This document shows positions 9,621 through 18,824 of a stretch of DNA of 64,000 bases, piece by piece. How positions within the stretch are numbered: position 1 is the stretch's first letter; each line of letters opens with the position of its first letter. Source of the DNA: Enterobacteriaceae bacterium B14 (GTDB lineage: Bacteria; Pseudomonadota; Gammaproteobacteria; Enterobacterales; Enterobacteriaceae); the NCBI GenBank assembly GCA_000307305.1, contig DF158887.1, positions 1-64,000 of the forward strand. Direction: 5' to 3'. Position numbers and translations under genes: made by a program. Under the pieces are notes generated by a model. That model ran no database searches, was not told the DNA's origin, and saw only the letters and a list, made by a program, of their open reading frames with translations.

Positions 9621-10697
9621 TTACTCTCCTTTACAGCGTTTAACCAATGAATCCTTTAATTCACGGTGCATCTTACGCAATAGCGCTTCCGTTGTTTCCC
9701 AATTAATGCAAGCATCAGTAACAGAGACACCGTAACGCATATCCGCACGTGGTTGTTCAGACGATTGATTTCCCTCATGCAGATGGCTTTCCAGCATCAC
9801 ACCAATAATAGACTCATTTCCTGCCTGAATTTGTTCAATAACAGACTCAATTACCGCAGATTGGCGGCGAAAATCTTTATTGGAGTTACCGTGGCTGCAA
9901 TCTACCATTAAGGCCGTATTGAGTCCCGCACCTTGCATCTGCGCTTCACAAGCGGCTACATGCTCGTTGCTGTAGTTTGGCTCTTTTCCACCGCGTAAAA
10001 TGATATGGCCGTTGGGATTGCCTTGCGTTTGTAGCAAGCTCACTTGCCCTGCTTGGTTAATTCCAACAAAGCGATGAGGCATTGCTGCCGCTTTCATTGC
10101 ATTAATAGCCGTACCTAAACTGCCATCTGTGCCATTTTTAAACCCAACAGGCACAGAGAGGCCAGAAGCCATTTCACGGTGAGTCTGTGATTCAGTAGTA
10201 CGAGCACCAATCGCGGCCCAGCTAAACAAATCACCCAAATATTGGGGATTATTTGGGTCTAAAGCCTCTGTTGCCAGCGGTAGCCCCATAGAAGAGAGGT
10301 TGGATAAAAGGCTACGGGCAATGTGCAGACCTGCCTCAACGTCAAAAGATCCATCCATGTACGGATCGTTAATTAAACCTTTCCACCCAACCGTGGTTCT
10401 TGGCTTTTCAAAATAAACACGCATAACAATGTATAGCTGGTCACGCAACTCAGCTGAAAGAGAGGCTAAATGGCGGGCATAATCCAGTGCCGCATCAAGA
10501 TCATGAATAGAGCATGGCCCACAAACAACCAGCAGACGATGGTCACGCCTTTGCACAATATTCGCAATGATTTTACGAGACTCGGCAATTTGTTGTTCTT
10601 GAGGCGCAGTCAAAGGGAATTCTGCCTTTAACTCATCCGGTGTGATCAATACCTGTTCAGAACTGATATTAATGTTATTTAGCACATCTTTTTGCAT
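9621..10697 (-). CDS. aroF: 3-deoxy-7-phosphoheptulonate synthase, Tyr-sensitive (AroF)
   Basis: 358 residues. It condenses phosphoenolpyruvate and erythrose 4-phosphate in the first step of the shikimate pathway. Class I DAHP synthase motifs are clear: GPCSIHD near 60, [16 protein letters not shown] near 95-110, GARTTESQ and [10 protein letters not shown]. The start MQKDVLNN matches AroF; an ATG two codons upstream is too close to the GGAAGAG ribosome binding site. Assignment to AroF rather than AroG/AroH rests on the tyrA neighbour and the TyrR boxes. Confidence 0.97.
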   Translation of the reverse strand: MQKDVLNNINISSEQVLITPDELKAEFPLTAPQEQQIAESRKIIANIVQRRDHRLLVVCGPCSIHDLDAALDYARHLASLSAELRDQLYIVMRVYFEKPRTTVGWKGLINDPYMDGSFDVEAGLHIARSLLSNLSSMGLPLATEALDPNNPQYLGDLFSWAAIGARTTESQTHREMASGLSVPVGFKNGTDGSLGTAINAMKAAAMPHRFVGINQAGQVSLLQTQGNPNGHIILRGGKEPNYSNEHVAACEAQMQGAGLNTALMVDCSHGNSNKDFRRQSAVIESVIEQIQAGNESIIGVMLESHLHEGNQSSEQPRADMRYGVSVTDACINWETTEALLRKMHRELKDSLVKRCKGE

Positions 10698-10769
10698 GGT
10701 CATCTCTTCCTAATCGTTAGCGTGTTTTGCGTGAGTGCCCTCTAGCACCGAAGCCTTGATAATACGCAA

Positions 10770-10833
10770 TGTAAATTTATTAATCCACAGGTGTAAAGAT
10801 TTAATTACCTATAAATGTCATTCATTGTTTACA
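10770..10833 (-). promoter_or_regulatory. three candidate TyrR boxes upstream of aroF
   Basis: Three sites fit the TyrR rule of an invariant G-N14-C within a TGTAAA-N6-TTTACA-like palindrome: 10770-10787, 10792-10809 and 10816-10833. The last is TGTCAT-N6-TTTACA, the best of the three. E. coli aroF also has three TyrR boxes. Repression by TyrR with tyrosine is therefore likely. Confidence 0.68.
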
Positions 10834-10917
10834 GCAGAAGTAGTGGAAGAAGAGTGACAAGAGTCTGCAATAAAAAAATCTTCGCATGATAAAATGGGGC
10901 AAATTTATGGAGGGAAG

Positions 10918-11634
10918 ATGTTAAAAGTTATTATTGTAGATGATGAGCAACCAGCTAGAGAAGAGTTGAGAGAGCTATTAACTGCGGAACAAGATATAGA
11001 CATCGTTGAAGAGTGCACCAACGCGCTTGAGGCCATCCCTACCATTCACCGCCTACAGCCAGATGTTATTTTTCTCGATATCCAAATGCCAAGAATCAAC
11101 GGCCTCGAAATGGTCAGCATGCTAGACCCAGATAAAATACCGCACATCGTTTTTGTTACAGCTTATGATGAATATGCACTACGAGCTTTCGAGCAGCACG
11201 CATTTGACTATTTATTAAAACCTCTTGATGTACAACGCCTAAAAACCACCCTAACACGCCTACGCCGCAATAAAAACGTAAAGCAAAACTTACAGTCAAT
11301 TATTGAGCCTATGCTTAAACATATCCCGTGCTATGGGCATAATCGTATTTTTTTACTCAAGCTGGAAGATATCGAATACTTTAGTTCGGAATTGAGCGGT
11401 ATTCATGTCATCGGAACAAGCCAAAGTGGCTATACACAGCTTACTTTGAAGATTCTTGAAGAGAAAACGCCCTTTATTCGCTGCCATCGACAATATATGG
11501 TTAATACTGATCAGTTGGGCGAAATTCAACTATTAGAGAATGGCTCAGCAGAAGTTATCACCCGCTCAGGAAAACATATTCCCGTCAGCCGCCGCTATCT
11601 GAAAGGGCTTAAAGAGAGATTAGGGATTGCTTAA
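10918..11634 (+). CDS. btsR: LytTR-family response regulator, BtsR (YehT)-like
   Basis: 238 residues. A receiver domain (1-120) with phospho-acceptor Asp54 (FLDIQMPRI) is followed by a LytTR DNA-binding domain (about 135-235). Identity to E. coli BtsR is obvious along the length, e.g. AFDYLLKP, CHRQYMVN and VPVSRRYLK. BtsR works with the sensor BtsS to induce a pyruvate transporter. Here no sensor kinase is adjacent; the gene stands between aroF and a DUF2511 protein where E. coli has the yfiLRNB genes. The start follows a strong GGAGGG site; an upstream in-frame ATG (10894) is less likely. Confidence 0.88.
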   Translation: MLKVIIVDDEQPAREELRELLTAEQDIDIVEECTNALEAIPTIHRLQPDVIFLDIQMPRINGLEMVSMLDPDKIPHIVFVTAYDEYALRAFEQHAFDYLLKPLDVQRLKTTLTRLRRNKNVKQNLQSIIEPMLKHIPCYGHNRIFLLKLEDIEYFSSELSGIHVIGTSQSGYTQLTLKILEEKTPFIRCHRQYMVNTDQLGEIQLLENGSAEVITRSGKHIPVSRRYLKGLKERLGIA

Positions 11635-11650
11635 ACAAGCAGACAATATT

Positions 11651-12004
11651 TTACTGACACAGTGCCTGAGCCCGCTCAATAAAAGGTTGCAGGCTCATTT
11701 TCTTTTCAGGGTTTTTAGGATCATTTAAAAGAATGATATCTAGCGATTGCCCTTGAACTTGCCCCGCCTTCATTTTTGCCATTGCTATATCGTTAAGTGG
11801 ATACTGTGCCAACGTGCCAGTATTAATGACGTATAAAGCATTATCTTTTGTACATCTCAGTTGCACTTCTTCTTTTGTAAAGGCCCAATGCTCACCGTAC
11901 TGTATTTTACTTATAGTGATTAAAGGCACTGAAGAAGGGCCAGCAGCAAAACTGGTGTAACTAAAAAACAGCCCCGCAGCAACCAACATGGTAGATATTT
12001 TCAT
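11651..12004 (-). CDS. Secreted DUF2511 (YebY-like) protein
   Basis: 117 residues with a signal peptide (cleavage near SFA-AG, about residue 21) and a small domain with two Cys residues that could form a disulfide in the periplasm. The pattern WAFTKEEVQLRC, then ALYVINTGTLAQYPLND and a closing FIERAQALC matches the DUF2511/YebY family as I remember it. Function is not established; yebY is linked to copper-responsive loci in E. coli, but nothing here supports that. GGAGAG spacing favours this start over an ATG three codons upstream. It is convergent with btsR. Confidence 0.7.
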   Translation of the reverse strand: MKISTMLVAAGLFFSYTSFAAGPSSVPLITISKIQYGEHWAFTKEEVQLRCTKDNALYVINTGTLAQYPLNDIAMAKMKAGQVQGQSLDIILLNDPKNPEKKMSLQPFIERAQALCQ

Positions 12005-12114
12005 TCTAGACATCTCTCCGACAGTTTATATAAAAGGCCCTATATAAAGGGGATCAGCATAAAATTTTTAAGGTACACAATGCAAGCTATGTATTTGGAT
12101 CGAATATATAAACA

Positions 12115-12142
12115 TAAAAAAGGCCTGACAGATGTCAGGCCT
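12115..12142 (-). terminator. terminator of the rpsP-rimM-trmD-rplS operon
   Basis: A 10-bp stem (12121-12130 with 12133-12142), effectively 8-9 bp after allowing loop closure, is followed on the minus strand by six T. It lies 27 bp beyond rplS. Confidence 0.9.
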
Positions 12143-12169
12143 AATACTTTATAACTTTTCGGATGTCGC

Positions 12170-12544
<375 letters not shown>

Positions 12545-12562
12545 CTAGGTAAACTGAATCTA

Positions 12563-13312
12563 TTAGTCTTGCTGTTGCTCGTGTTCACGCTGGAACTCCG
12601 ATAACAGCACCGCTTGCTCGTCAGTCAGAGCTAGGCTTTCCAGAAGTTCAGGTCTTCTAAGCCAGGTACGACCCAGCGACTGTTTTAAGCGCCAGCGACG
12701 AATCTCTGCATGGTTTCCCGACAGCAATACTGGCGGTACTTCCATACCCTCTAACACCTCAGGCCGGGTATAGTGTGGACAGTCTAATAACCCATCAACA
12801 AAAGAGTCTTCTTCTGCTGAAGACTGATGCCCCAGAACTCCAGGAATAAACCGAGAGACTGAATCAATCAATGTCATAGCGGGTAATTCACCACCACTGA
12901 GAACGTAATCACCGATAGACCACTCTTCGTCGACTTCGGTTTGAATAACGCGCTCATCTATACCTTCATAACGACCACACACCAGAATTAATTTCTGATT
13001 AGTCGCTAACTCGCAAACGCCCTCTTGGTCTAGTTTGCGCCCCTGTGGCGAGAGATAAATGACTTTCGCCCCTTCGCCCGCCGCTGCTTTTGCGGCATGA
13101 ATGGCTTCCCGTAAAGGTTGAACCATCATCAGCATCCCCGGTCCGCCGCCATAAGGCCGGTCGTCCACAGTACGGTGCCGATCGTAAGTGAAATCGCGAG
13201 GACTCCAAAAACTCATGCTCAACAAGCCGTTTTTTACAGCCCGGCTAGTTACCCCATAGTCGGTGATTGCTCGGAACATCTCAGGAAATAGACTGATTAC
13301 ACCAATCCACAT
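12563..13312 (-). CDS. trmD: tRNA (guanine(37)-N1)-methyltransferase TrmD
   Basis: 249 residues. It methylates G37 next to the anticodon, preventing +1 frameshifting; it is a SPOUT-class trefoil-knot enzyme using S-adenosylmethionine. Motifs [12 protein letters not shown] (51-62), [10 protein letters not shown] (112-121) and GDYVLSGGE (134-142) form the knot and cofactor site. The start [13 protein letters not shown] matches E. coli TrmD; the 18-codon upstream extension overlaps rimM sequence and is not conserved. It is cotranscribed with ribosomal proteins. Confidence 0.97.
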   Translation of the reverse strand: MWIGVISLFPEMFRAITDYGVTSRAVKNGLLSMSFWSPRDFTYDRHRTVDDRPYGGGPGMLMMVQPLREAIHAAKAAAGEGAKVIYLSPQGRKLDQEGVCELATNQKLILVCGRYEGIDERVIQTEVDEEWSIGDYVLSGGELPAMTLIDSVSRFIPGVLGHQSSAEEDSFVDGLLDCPHYTRPEVLEGMEVPPVLLSGNHAEIRRWRLKQSLGRTWLRRPELLESLALTDEQAVLLSEFQREHEQQQD

Positions 13313-13347
13313 CGTACCGTTCCATTTATTGCTATCATTGTCAGGGG

Positions 13348-13878
13348 TCAAAAACCAGGATCCCAATCTACTTCAATTAATTGAGCAGTGAGATCGACTC
13401 TCTTGATAACCTGCCCGTCGAGGAACGGAATTAACCGCTCCTTGATACCAAAAGCATCTTTCAGGTTTGCTTTAACTACCAAAACATCATTTGAACCCGT
13501 TTCCATCATATCGATGACTTTACCGAGCTCATAACCGTCAACGCTAACTACCTGGCACCCCATAAGGTCTTTCCAGTAATAGTCGCCGTCAACAAGCTGT
13601 GGCAGTTGCGCTGAATCCACGGCAATCTCACGATTAACCATGGCATGAGCAGCTTCGCGATCGTCAATACCTTTCAGCTTGATGATCAAATCCTGATTGT
13701 GGCGTTTCCAGCTTTCCAGCTCGAGATGCTGCCACTGACCAGCTTGTTGGATAAACCAAGGCTGGTACTCAAAAATACTTTCGGCGTCTTCGGTGGAAGA
13801 AAAAACCCTGAGCCAACCACGAATACCGTAAGTAGAACCTAACTTACCGAGAACTACCGGGCTAAATTGCTTACTCAT
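13348..13878 (-). CDS. rimM: Ribosome maturation factor RimM
   Basis: 176 residues. RimM binds S19 and helps mature the 30S head. It has an N-terminal RimM beta-barrel ([14 protein letters not shown] motif near 16-30) and a C-terminal PRC-barrel (about 98-176, starting [12 protein letters not shown]). Length and sequence match E. coli. It sits 32 bp after rpsP and 35 bp before trmD. Confidence 0.97.
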   Translation of the reverse strand: MSKQFSPVVLGKLGSTYGIRGWLRVFSSTEDAESIFEYQPWFIQQAGQWQHLELESWKRHNQDLIIKLKGIDDREAAHAMVNREIAVDSAQLPQLVDGDYYWKDLMGCQVVSVDGYELGKVIDMMETGSNDVLVVKANLKDAFGIKERLIPFLDGQVIKRVDLTAQLIEVDWDPGF

Positions 13879-13910
13879 TGTTGCTCGCTCATTGTTACCA
13901 CCGCGGCGGA

Positions 13911-14159
13911 TTACGCTGCTTTCTTAGCGTCTTTGATCAGCGCAGATACGCGATCAGAAACGGTAGCACCCAAACCAACCCAATGGTCGATACGGTCTAA
14001 GTCTAAACGCAGACCTTCAGCCTGACCTGATGCGATCGGGTTGAAAAAGCCTACACGCTCGATGAAACGACCATCACGTGCATTACGGCTATCGGTCACT
14101 ACTACTTGATAAAACGGACGCTTTTTAGCGCCGCCACGTGCCAAACGAATTGTTACCAT
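13911..14159 (-). CDS. rpsP: 30S ribosomal protein S16
   Basis: 82 residues with the universal S16 opening [20 protein letters not shown]. It is the first gene of the four-gene operon. A stable hairpin ends 21 bp upstream of its start codon. Confidence 0.98.
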   Translation of the reverse strand: MVTIRLARGGAKKRPFYQVVVTDSRNARDGRFIERVGFFNPIASGQAEGLRLDLDRIDHWVGLGATVSDRVSALIKDAKKAA

Positions 14160-14180
14160 AACATCCTCTTTAGTTAATAA

Positions 14181-14218
14181 AACACTCGGACCCCATCGGG
14201 GAACGGGGTCCGAGTGTT
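14181..14218 (-). terminator. strong hairpin in the ffh-rpsP gap
   Basis: A perfect 14-bp stem (14181-14194 with 14205-14218) encloses a 10-nt loop and is followed on the minus strand by TTTTATTAAC. It is 112 bp past the ffh stop but only about 20 bp before rpsP. It can be read as the ffh terminator or as an attenuator in the rpsP leader, depending on where the rpsP promoter lies. Confidence 0.8.
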
Positions 14219-14330
14219 ATAAAAAGCTCGAAAAGTTTACTCATTTTGGCGCAGAAAGCAACCTAAAGCGGCGCTTCAGGCCAAATGAGATAAGAAAACA
14301 GGGGGTTCTAGATAGTCTGTCGTTTAATAC

Positions 14331-15692
14331 TTAGCGCCCAGGAAAGCCTGGAGGCATCATTCCCTTCATACCACGCATCATTTTTGCCAAACCACCCTTC
14401 TTCATCTTCTTCATCATACGCTGCATATCATCAAATTGCTTTAGAAGACGGTTGACGTCTTGAACCTGTACACCAGACCCTTCAGCAATACGACGTTTGC
14501 GTGACCCTTTGATGATTTCGGGTTTCGCTCTTTCCTTCTTCGTCATGGAGTTAATCATAGCCTCCATGCGAACCAGAATCTTATCATCCATCTGGGATTT
14601 GACGTTGTCTGGCAGTTGCCCAACACCCGGCATCTTACTCAGCATATTTGCCATGCCGCCCATATTACGCATCTGCTTAAGCTGGTCTAAGAAATCGGTG
14701 AGGTCAAAACCATCGCCCTTCTTCAGCTTATTCGCTAATTTTTCTGCCTGAGCACGGTCTACCGTACTTTCAATATCTTCGATAAGTGAAAGTACATCCC
14801 CCATACCCAATATTCTGGAAGCAACACGGTCGGGATGGAATGGCTCCAGAGCATCTGTTTTTTCACCGACACCCAGAAACTTGATCGGTTTCCCTGTGAT
14901 ATGACGAATAGAGAGTGCCGCACCACCACGGGCATCACCATCTACTTTCGTCAGGATTACGCCAGTTAATGGCAGAGCTTCATTAAATGCTTTGGCTGTA
15001 TTTGCCGCATCCTGTCCCGTCATGGCATCGACAACAAACAGGGTTTCTACGGGGTTGATTGCCGCATGAACCTGTTTGATTTCATCCATCATTGCTTCAT
15101 CTACGTGCAAACGGCCCGCAGTATCCACTAGCAATACGTCATAAAACTTCTGTTTGGCATGCTGTAACGCAGCCATAACGATATCGACAGGTTTTTGCTG
15201 AACATCAGAAGGGAAGAAGTCGATTTCAACGCCTTGTGCTAATGTTTCCAACTGTTTAATCGCAGCAGGGCGATAAACGTCGGCAGAAACAACTAACACT
15301 TTTTTCTTATGCTTTTCTTTTAGAAATTTACCGAGCTTAGCAATACTGGTTGTTTTACCCGCACCTTGTAGCCCGGCAACTAAAACAACGGCTGGAGGCT
15401 GGGCTGCAAGATTGAGGGCATCATTCACCTCGCCCATCGCAGCAATAAGTTCGTTTTTAACAATTTTGACGAACTCTTGCCCTGGCGTCAGGCTCTTATT
15501 CACTTCATGACCAACAGCGCTCTCTTTAACCTTGTTGATAAAGTCACGCACTACTGGCAAGGCGACATCAGCCTCTAACAACGCCATGCGAACTTCGCGC
15601 AGCGTTTCTTTGATATTTTCTTCTGTCAGACGGCCACGGCCACTGATATTACGCAGTGTACGCGACAATCGATCGGTTAAGTTCTCAAACAT
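14331..15692 (-). CDS. ffh: Signal recognition particle protein Ffh (SRP54)
   Basis: 453 residues, the E. coli length. Ffh binds 4.5S RNA (present here at 56916-57028) and signal peptides, and with FtsY docks ribosomes at the inner membrane. N and GTPase domains (1-295) carry GLQGAGKTT (P-loop), DTAGR and TKVDGDARGG; the methionine-rich M domain (about 325-453) ends in MKKMKKGGLAKMMRGMKG. The start MFENLTDRLS matches the family; a 16-codon upstream in-frame extension is not conserved. Confidence 0.98.
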   Translation of the reverse strand: MFENLTDRLSRTLRNISGRGRLTEENIKETLREVRMALLEADVALPVVRDFINKVKESAVGHEVNKSLTPGQEFVKIVKNELIAAMGEVNDALNLAAQPPAVVLVAGLQGAGKTTSIAKLGKFLKEKHKKKVLVVSADVYRPAAIKQLETLAQGVEIDFFPSDVQQKPVDIVMAALQHAKQKFYDVLLVDTAGRLHVDEAMMDEIKQVHAAINPVETLFVVDAMTGQDAANTAKAFNEALPLTGVILTKVDGDARGGAALSIRHITGKPIKFLGVGEKTDALEPFHPDRVASRILGMGDVLSLIEDIESTVDRAQAEKLANKLKKGDGFDLTDFLDQLKQMRNMGGMANMLSKMPGVGQLPDNVKSQMDDKILVRMEAMINSMTKKERAKPEIIKGSRKRRIAEGSGVQVQDVNRLLKQFDDMQRMMKKMKKGGLAKMMRGMKGMMPPGFPGR

Positions 15693-15929
15693 CGTCGTCT
15701 CATGCTCAACTATAATAATAGGCCGCCGTGCGACACTCATGGCGGCGATTATAACATGAAGATATCCCGATCACTGCCTAGAATGATATTGATGTACACC
15801 AATTGAAACCGAGTGATTGGAGAGTCTGCCATTCCCCATAGGGGTGCAGACATAGATCGTTTGGAGTCAGCCGTCGCTACGGCTATACTGGACAACCTAT
15901 TTTAATCCTAAGAAATTAATGCCATCGCC

Positions 15930-16724
15930 ATGCTAGTGTTCGCTATGATTGCCATGCTCGCCTATCTTGTCAGCCTCGGGCTTATTATTCCCAGTTTATT
16001 GCGGAAGAGTAGCGCATATAGGCGATTAGCCATTATTTCAGCGGTAATTGCTCTGGTAAGCCATGCGATTGCCTTACAACAGCGAATTTTCGATATCGGA
16101 TATGATGGGCAAAATCTTAGCCTACTTAATGTCGCGTCTAGCGTTAGTCTGATTATCTGCGCCGTCATGACACTGGTGGCATCGCGTAATCGCGGATGGT
16201 TTTTACTTCCTATTATTTATAGCTTTGCCATCATCAATTTAGCACTAGCGAGCTTTATGCCGGGCGAATTTATCACCCATTTGGAAAACTCACCGACGTT
16301 GCTGGTGCATATTGTTTTAGCGCTTTTTGCTTATGCAACCCTGATTATTGCCGCTCTATATGCCATACAACTGGCTTGGGTTGATTACCAACTCAAGCAT
16401 AAAAAGCTGAAATTTACAGCCGATATTCCACCACTGATGGGCATTGAACGCAAAATGTTCCATATTACTCAGGTCGGTTTTGTTTTATTAACGCTTACGT
16501 TGCTGACGGGTTTTGTTTTTCTAGATAACCTTTTCGCTCGTGAGAATATTCATAAAACCGTTCTGTCGATCATCGCATGGGGAGTTTACCTCACGCTATT
16601 GTGGGGGCATTATCGAGAGGGTTGGAGGGGACGTAAGGTGGTATGGTTTAGCCTTATCGGTGCTCTACTTCTTACCTTAGCCTACTTTGGTAGTCGGTTT
16701 ATCCAAGAAGTTCTATTACGCTAA
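15930..16724 (+). CDS. ypjD: Inner membrane protein YpjD (CcsA-like)
   Basis: 264 residues with about eight membrane segments, of the cytochrome c assembly (CcsA/ResC-like) fold family. It aligns end-to-end with E. coli YpjD (SAVIALVSHAIALQQRI, SRNRGWFLLPI, IERKMFHITQ, WGHYREGWRGR). In some literature the ypjD-yfjD pair is linked to Mg/Co homeostasis (CorC/CorB names). It is divergent from ffh and followed 71 bp later by corB, as in E. coli. Function of YpjD itself is unproven. Confidence 0.92.
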   Translation: MLVFAMIAMLAYLVSLGLIIPSLLRKSSAYRRLAIISAVIALVSHAIALQQRIFDIGYDGQNLSLLNVASSVSLIICAVMTLVASRNRGWFLLPIIYSFAIINLALASFMPGEFITHLENSPTLLVHIVLALFAYATLIIAALYAIQLAWVDYQLKHKKLKFTADIPPLMGIERKMFHITQVGFVLLTLTLLTGFVFLDNLFARENIHKTVLSIIAWGVYLTLLWGHYREGWRGRKVVWFSLIGALLLTLAYFGSRFIQEVLLR

Positions 16725-16795
16725 TATTCAAAATTCATTAACATTTTTAATGTATAAAGATACTTGGCCTAAACATACATAAAAGGAATACTCCG

Positions 16796-18109
16796 TTGGA
16801 CGACGTCTCGACGGGCACGCTGATAGCGGTCCTTATCATCATGGTTATTATCTCTGCTTATTTTTCCGCATCAGAAACGGGGATGATGACGTTAAACCGT
16901 TATCGGCTACGCCATCTAGCTAAACAGGGAAACCGCTCTGCACGCCGTGTTGAAAAACTACTATCCCGTCCTGACCGTTTGATCAGCTTGGTATTGATCG
17001 GTAACAATCTCGTTAACATCCTCGCTTCTGCACTTGCCACTGTGTTGGGCCTGCGCCTCTATGGAAATGCAGGTGTAGCCATTGCGACAGGTATACTTAC
17101 CTTCGTTATTCTTGTCTTTGCTGAAGTGTTACCCAAAACCATTGCCGCGCTCTATCCCGAAAAAATTGCATTTCCTAGTAGTCTATTACTGGCTCCGCTA
17201 CAAAAGCTTATGTTGCCTTTGGTGTGGTTTCTCAATGTGATTACTCGCGGTTTAATGCATATTTTTGGCATCAAATTTAATACGCTCCATAGTGATGCGG
17301 TGAGTAAAGATGAACTCAGAACCATCGTCAACGAATCACAATCCCAGATCTCGCGCCGAAATCAGGACATGCTCATATCCGTGCTGGATCTGGAGAAAGT
17401 ATCTATCGACGACATCATGGTTCCCCGCAACGAGATCGTCGGGATCGATATCAATGATGAATGGAAATCCATCATGCGTCAGTTAACTCATTCACCACAC
17501 GGTAGGATCGTGCTCTATCGAGACTCCCTTGACGACGCTATCGGTATGCTACGAGTTCGTGAAGCCTATCGTTTAATGATGGAAAAGAATGAGTTTAATA
17601 AAGAGAATCTGCTGAGAGCCTCTGATGAACTCTACTTTATCCCTGAAGGTACACCTCTTAGCGTTCAACTGCTTAAGTTCCAGCGTAATAAAGAGAAAGT
17701 GGGCATCGTTGTCGATGAGTATGGTGATATTCAGGGTCTTCTGTCCGTAGAAGATATTCTGGAAGAGATTGTGGGTGACTTTACAACATCAATGTCCCCG
17801 TCTTTGGCAGAAGAAGTAACCCCCCAAAGCGATGGTTCAGTGCTTATTGACGGCACAGCTAATATCCGTGAACTAAATAAAGCCTTCAATTGGTCTTTAC
17901 CTACGGATGGGGCAAGGACAATGAATGGGCTGCTTTTAGAGCATTTAGAAGAGATACCTGCGGAAGGAACACGAGTGCATCTACTCGGCTATGATATTGA
18001 TATTCTGGAAGTTAACGATAATATGATTAAACGGATTTGCATTTTATCTGCAGATGGCGCACACCGTGGCCAGCCAAAAGATTTACAGACAGAAAAGAGC
18101 GAAAGATAA
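16796..18109 (+). CDS. corB: CNNM/CorB family transporter (YfjD)
   Basis: 437 residues. An N-terminal DUF21/CNNM membrane domain (about 1-185, with SASETGMMTLNRYRLRH) is followed by a pair of CBS domains (about 200-330, opening MVPRNEIVGIDI) and a CorC_HlyC domain (about 350-430). Members are Mg2+ or Co2+ transport or resistance proteins. The start is a TTG preceded by AAGGAA; it gives the same N-terminal layout as E. coli YfjD. Probably cotranscribed with ypjD. Confidence 0.92.
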   Translation: MDDVSTGTLIAVLIIMVIISAYFSASETGMMTLNRYRLRHLAKQGNRSARRVEKLLSRPDRLISLVLIGNNLVNILASALATVLGLRLYGNAGVAIATGILTFVILVFAEVLPKTIAALYPEKIAFPSSLLLAPLQKLMLPLVWFLNVITRGLMHIFGIKFNTLHSDAVSKDELRTIVNESQSQISRRNQDMLISVLDLEKVSIDDIMVPRNEIVGIDINDEWKSIMRQLTHSPHGRIVLYRDSLDDAIGMLRVREAYRLMMEKNEFNKENLLRASDELYFIPEGTPLSVQLLKFQRNKEKVGIVVDEYGDIQGLLSVEDILEEIVGDFTTSMSPSLAEEVTPQSDGSVLIDGTANIRELNKAFNWSLPTDGARTMNGLLLEHLEEIPAEGTRVHLLGYDIDILEVNDNMIKRICILSADGAHRGQPKDLQTEKSER

Positions 18110-18111
18110 CC

Positions 18112-18149
18112 TTCACCGTCTGGCTTTATTGCAATAGCCAGACGGTGAA
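18112..18149. terminator. hairpin between convergent corB and luxS
   Basis: A perfect 14-bp stem (18112-18125 with 18136-18149) with a 10-nt loop fills the gap between the two stop codons. There is no strong T-run on either side, so termination may be partly Rho-dependent or the hairpin may act as a 3'-end stabiliser. Confidence 0.7.
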
Positions 18150-18153
18150 CATG

Positions 18154-18669
18154 CTAGATGTGTAGTGTCTTGAGTTTCTCTTCTGGTAAAGCCAGTTCAT
18201 CGTTATGATTAATACCAATACCTTTCTTAACGATATGCTCCGCAATTTGCTGGGCTTCTTCTAAAGAGTGCATGTGGTAAGTACCACACTGAAACTCATT
18301 CAGCTCAGGGATTTTGCGCTGCTCTTTAACGGTAAGAACATCTGACATCGCCGCTTTCCATGCATCAGCAACTCGCTGCTCGTCAGGTGTGCCAATCAGG
18401 CTCATGTAAAAACCCGTACGACATCCCATGGGAGAAATATCGATAATCTCAACACCATTACCATTTAAATGATCGCGCATAAAGCCAGCGAACAGATGCT
18501 CAAGAGTATGGATACCTTTCTCTGGCATCACTTCCTCATTAGGAATACAAAACCGTAGGTCAAACACGGTAATGGCATCACCATGAGGTGTTTTCATCGT
18601 TTTAGCTACCCGCACTGCGGGTGCAGCCATACGAGTATGATCGACGGTAAAACTATCCAATAATGGCAT
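18154..18669 (-). CDS. luxS: S-ribosylhomocysteine lyase LuxS
   Basis: 171 residues. It cleaves S-ribosylhomocysteine to homocysteine and DPD, the precursor of the AI-2 quorum signal, in the activated methyl cycle. Metal ligands are His54 and His58 (HTLEH) and Cys128 (FQCGTYH); the catalytic Cys83 is in MGCRTGFYM. The luxS-micA-gshA order is the enterobacterial one. Confidence 0.98.
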   Translation of the reverse strand: MPLLDSFTVDHTRMAAPAVRVAKTMKTPHGDAITVFDLRFCIPNEEVMPEKGIHTLEHLFAGFMRDHLNGNGVEIIDISPMGCRTGFYMSLIGTPDEQRVADAWKAAMSDVLTVKEQRKIPELNEFQCGTYHMHSLEEAQQIAEHIVKKGIGINHNDELALPEEKLKTLHI

Positions 18670-18714
18670 TGCACACCTCTGCTACTAATAAAAAATAAAA
18701 TATTATCGAATCTA

Positions 18715-18743
18715 GGAAACCTTTTTCAAAAGCACTGGTCTGA
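18715..18743 (+). promoter_or_regulatory. sigma-E promoter of micA
   Basis: GGAAACC (18715-18721), 17 bp, then TCTGA (18739-18743), about 7 bp before the MicA 5' end. This resembles the sigma-E pattern GGAACTT / TCTGA; MicA in E. coli is made from a sigma-E promoter. Confidence 0.72.
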
Positions 18744-18749
18744 ATGTAT

Positions 18750-18819
18750 GAAGACGCGCATTTGTTATCATCCCTGTTAAAGAGATGCCTTTAGGCCACT
18801 TGATCCTTGTGGCCTTTTT
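18750..18819 (+). ncRNA. micA: MicA small RNA
   Basis: About 70 nt. The 5' segment GAAGACGCGCATTTGTTATC is nearly the same as the start of E. coli MicA, whose 5' half pairs with the ompA start region. The 3' end is a terminator hairpin (GGCCAC...GTGGCC) with a T-run, as required for an Hfq-binding sRNA. One A is missing from the E. coli GAAAGACG opening. Position between luxS and gshA, sigma-E type promoter and strand all agree. It should repress porins such as OmpA during envelope stress. Confidence 0.93.
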
Positions 18820-18824
18820 CTTTT

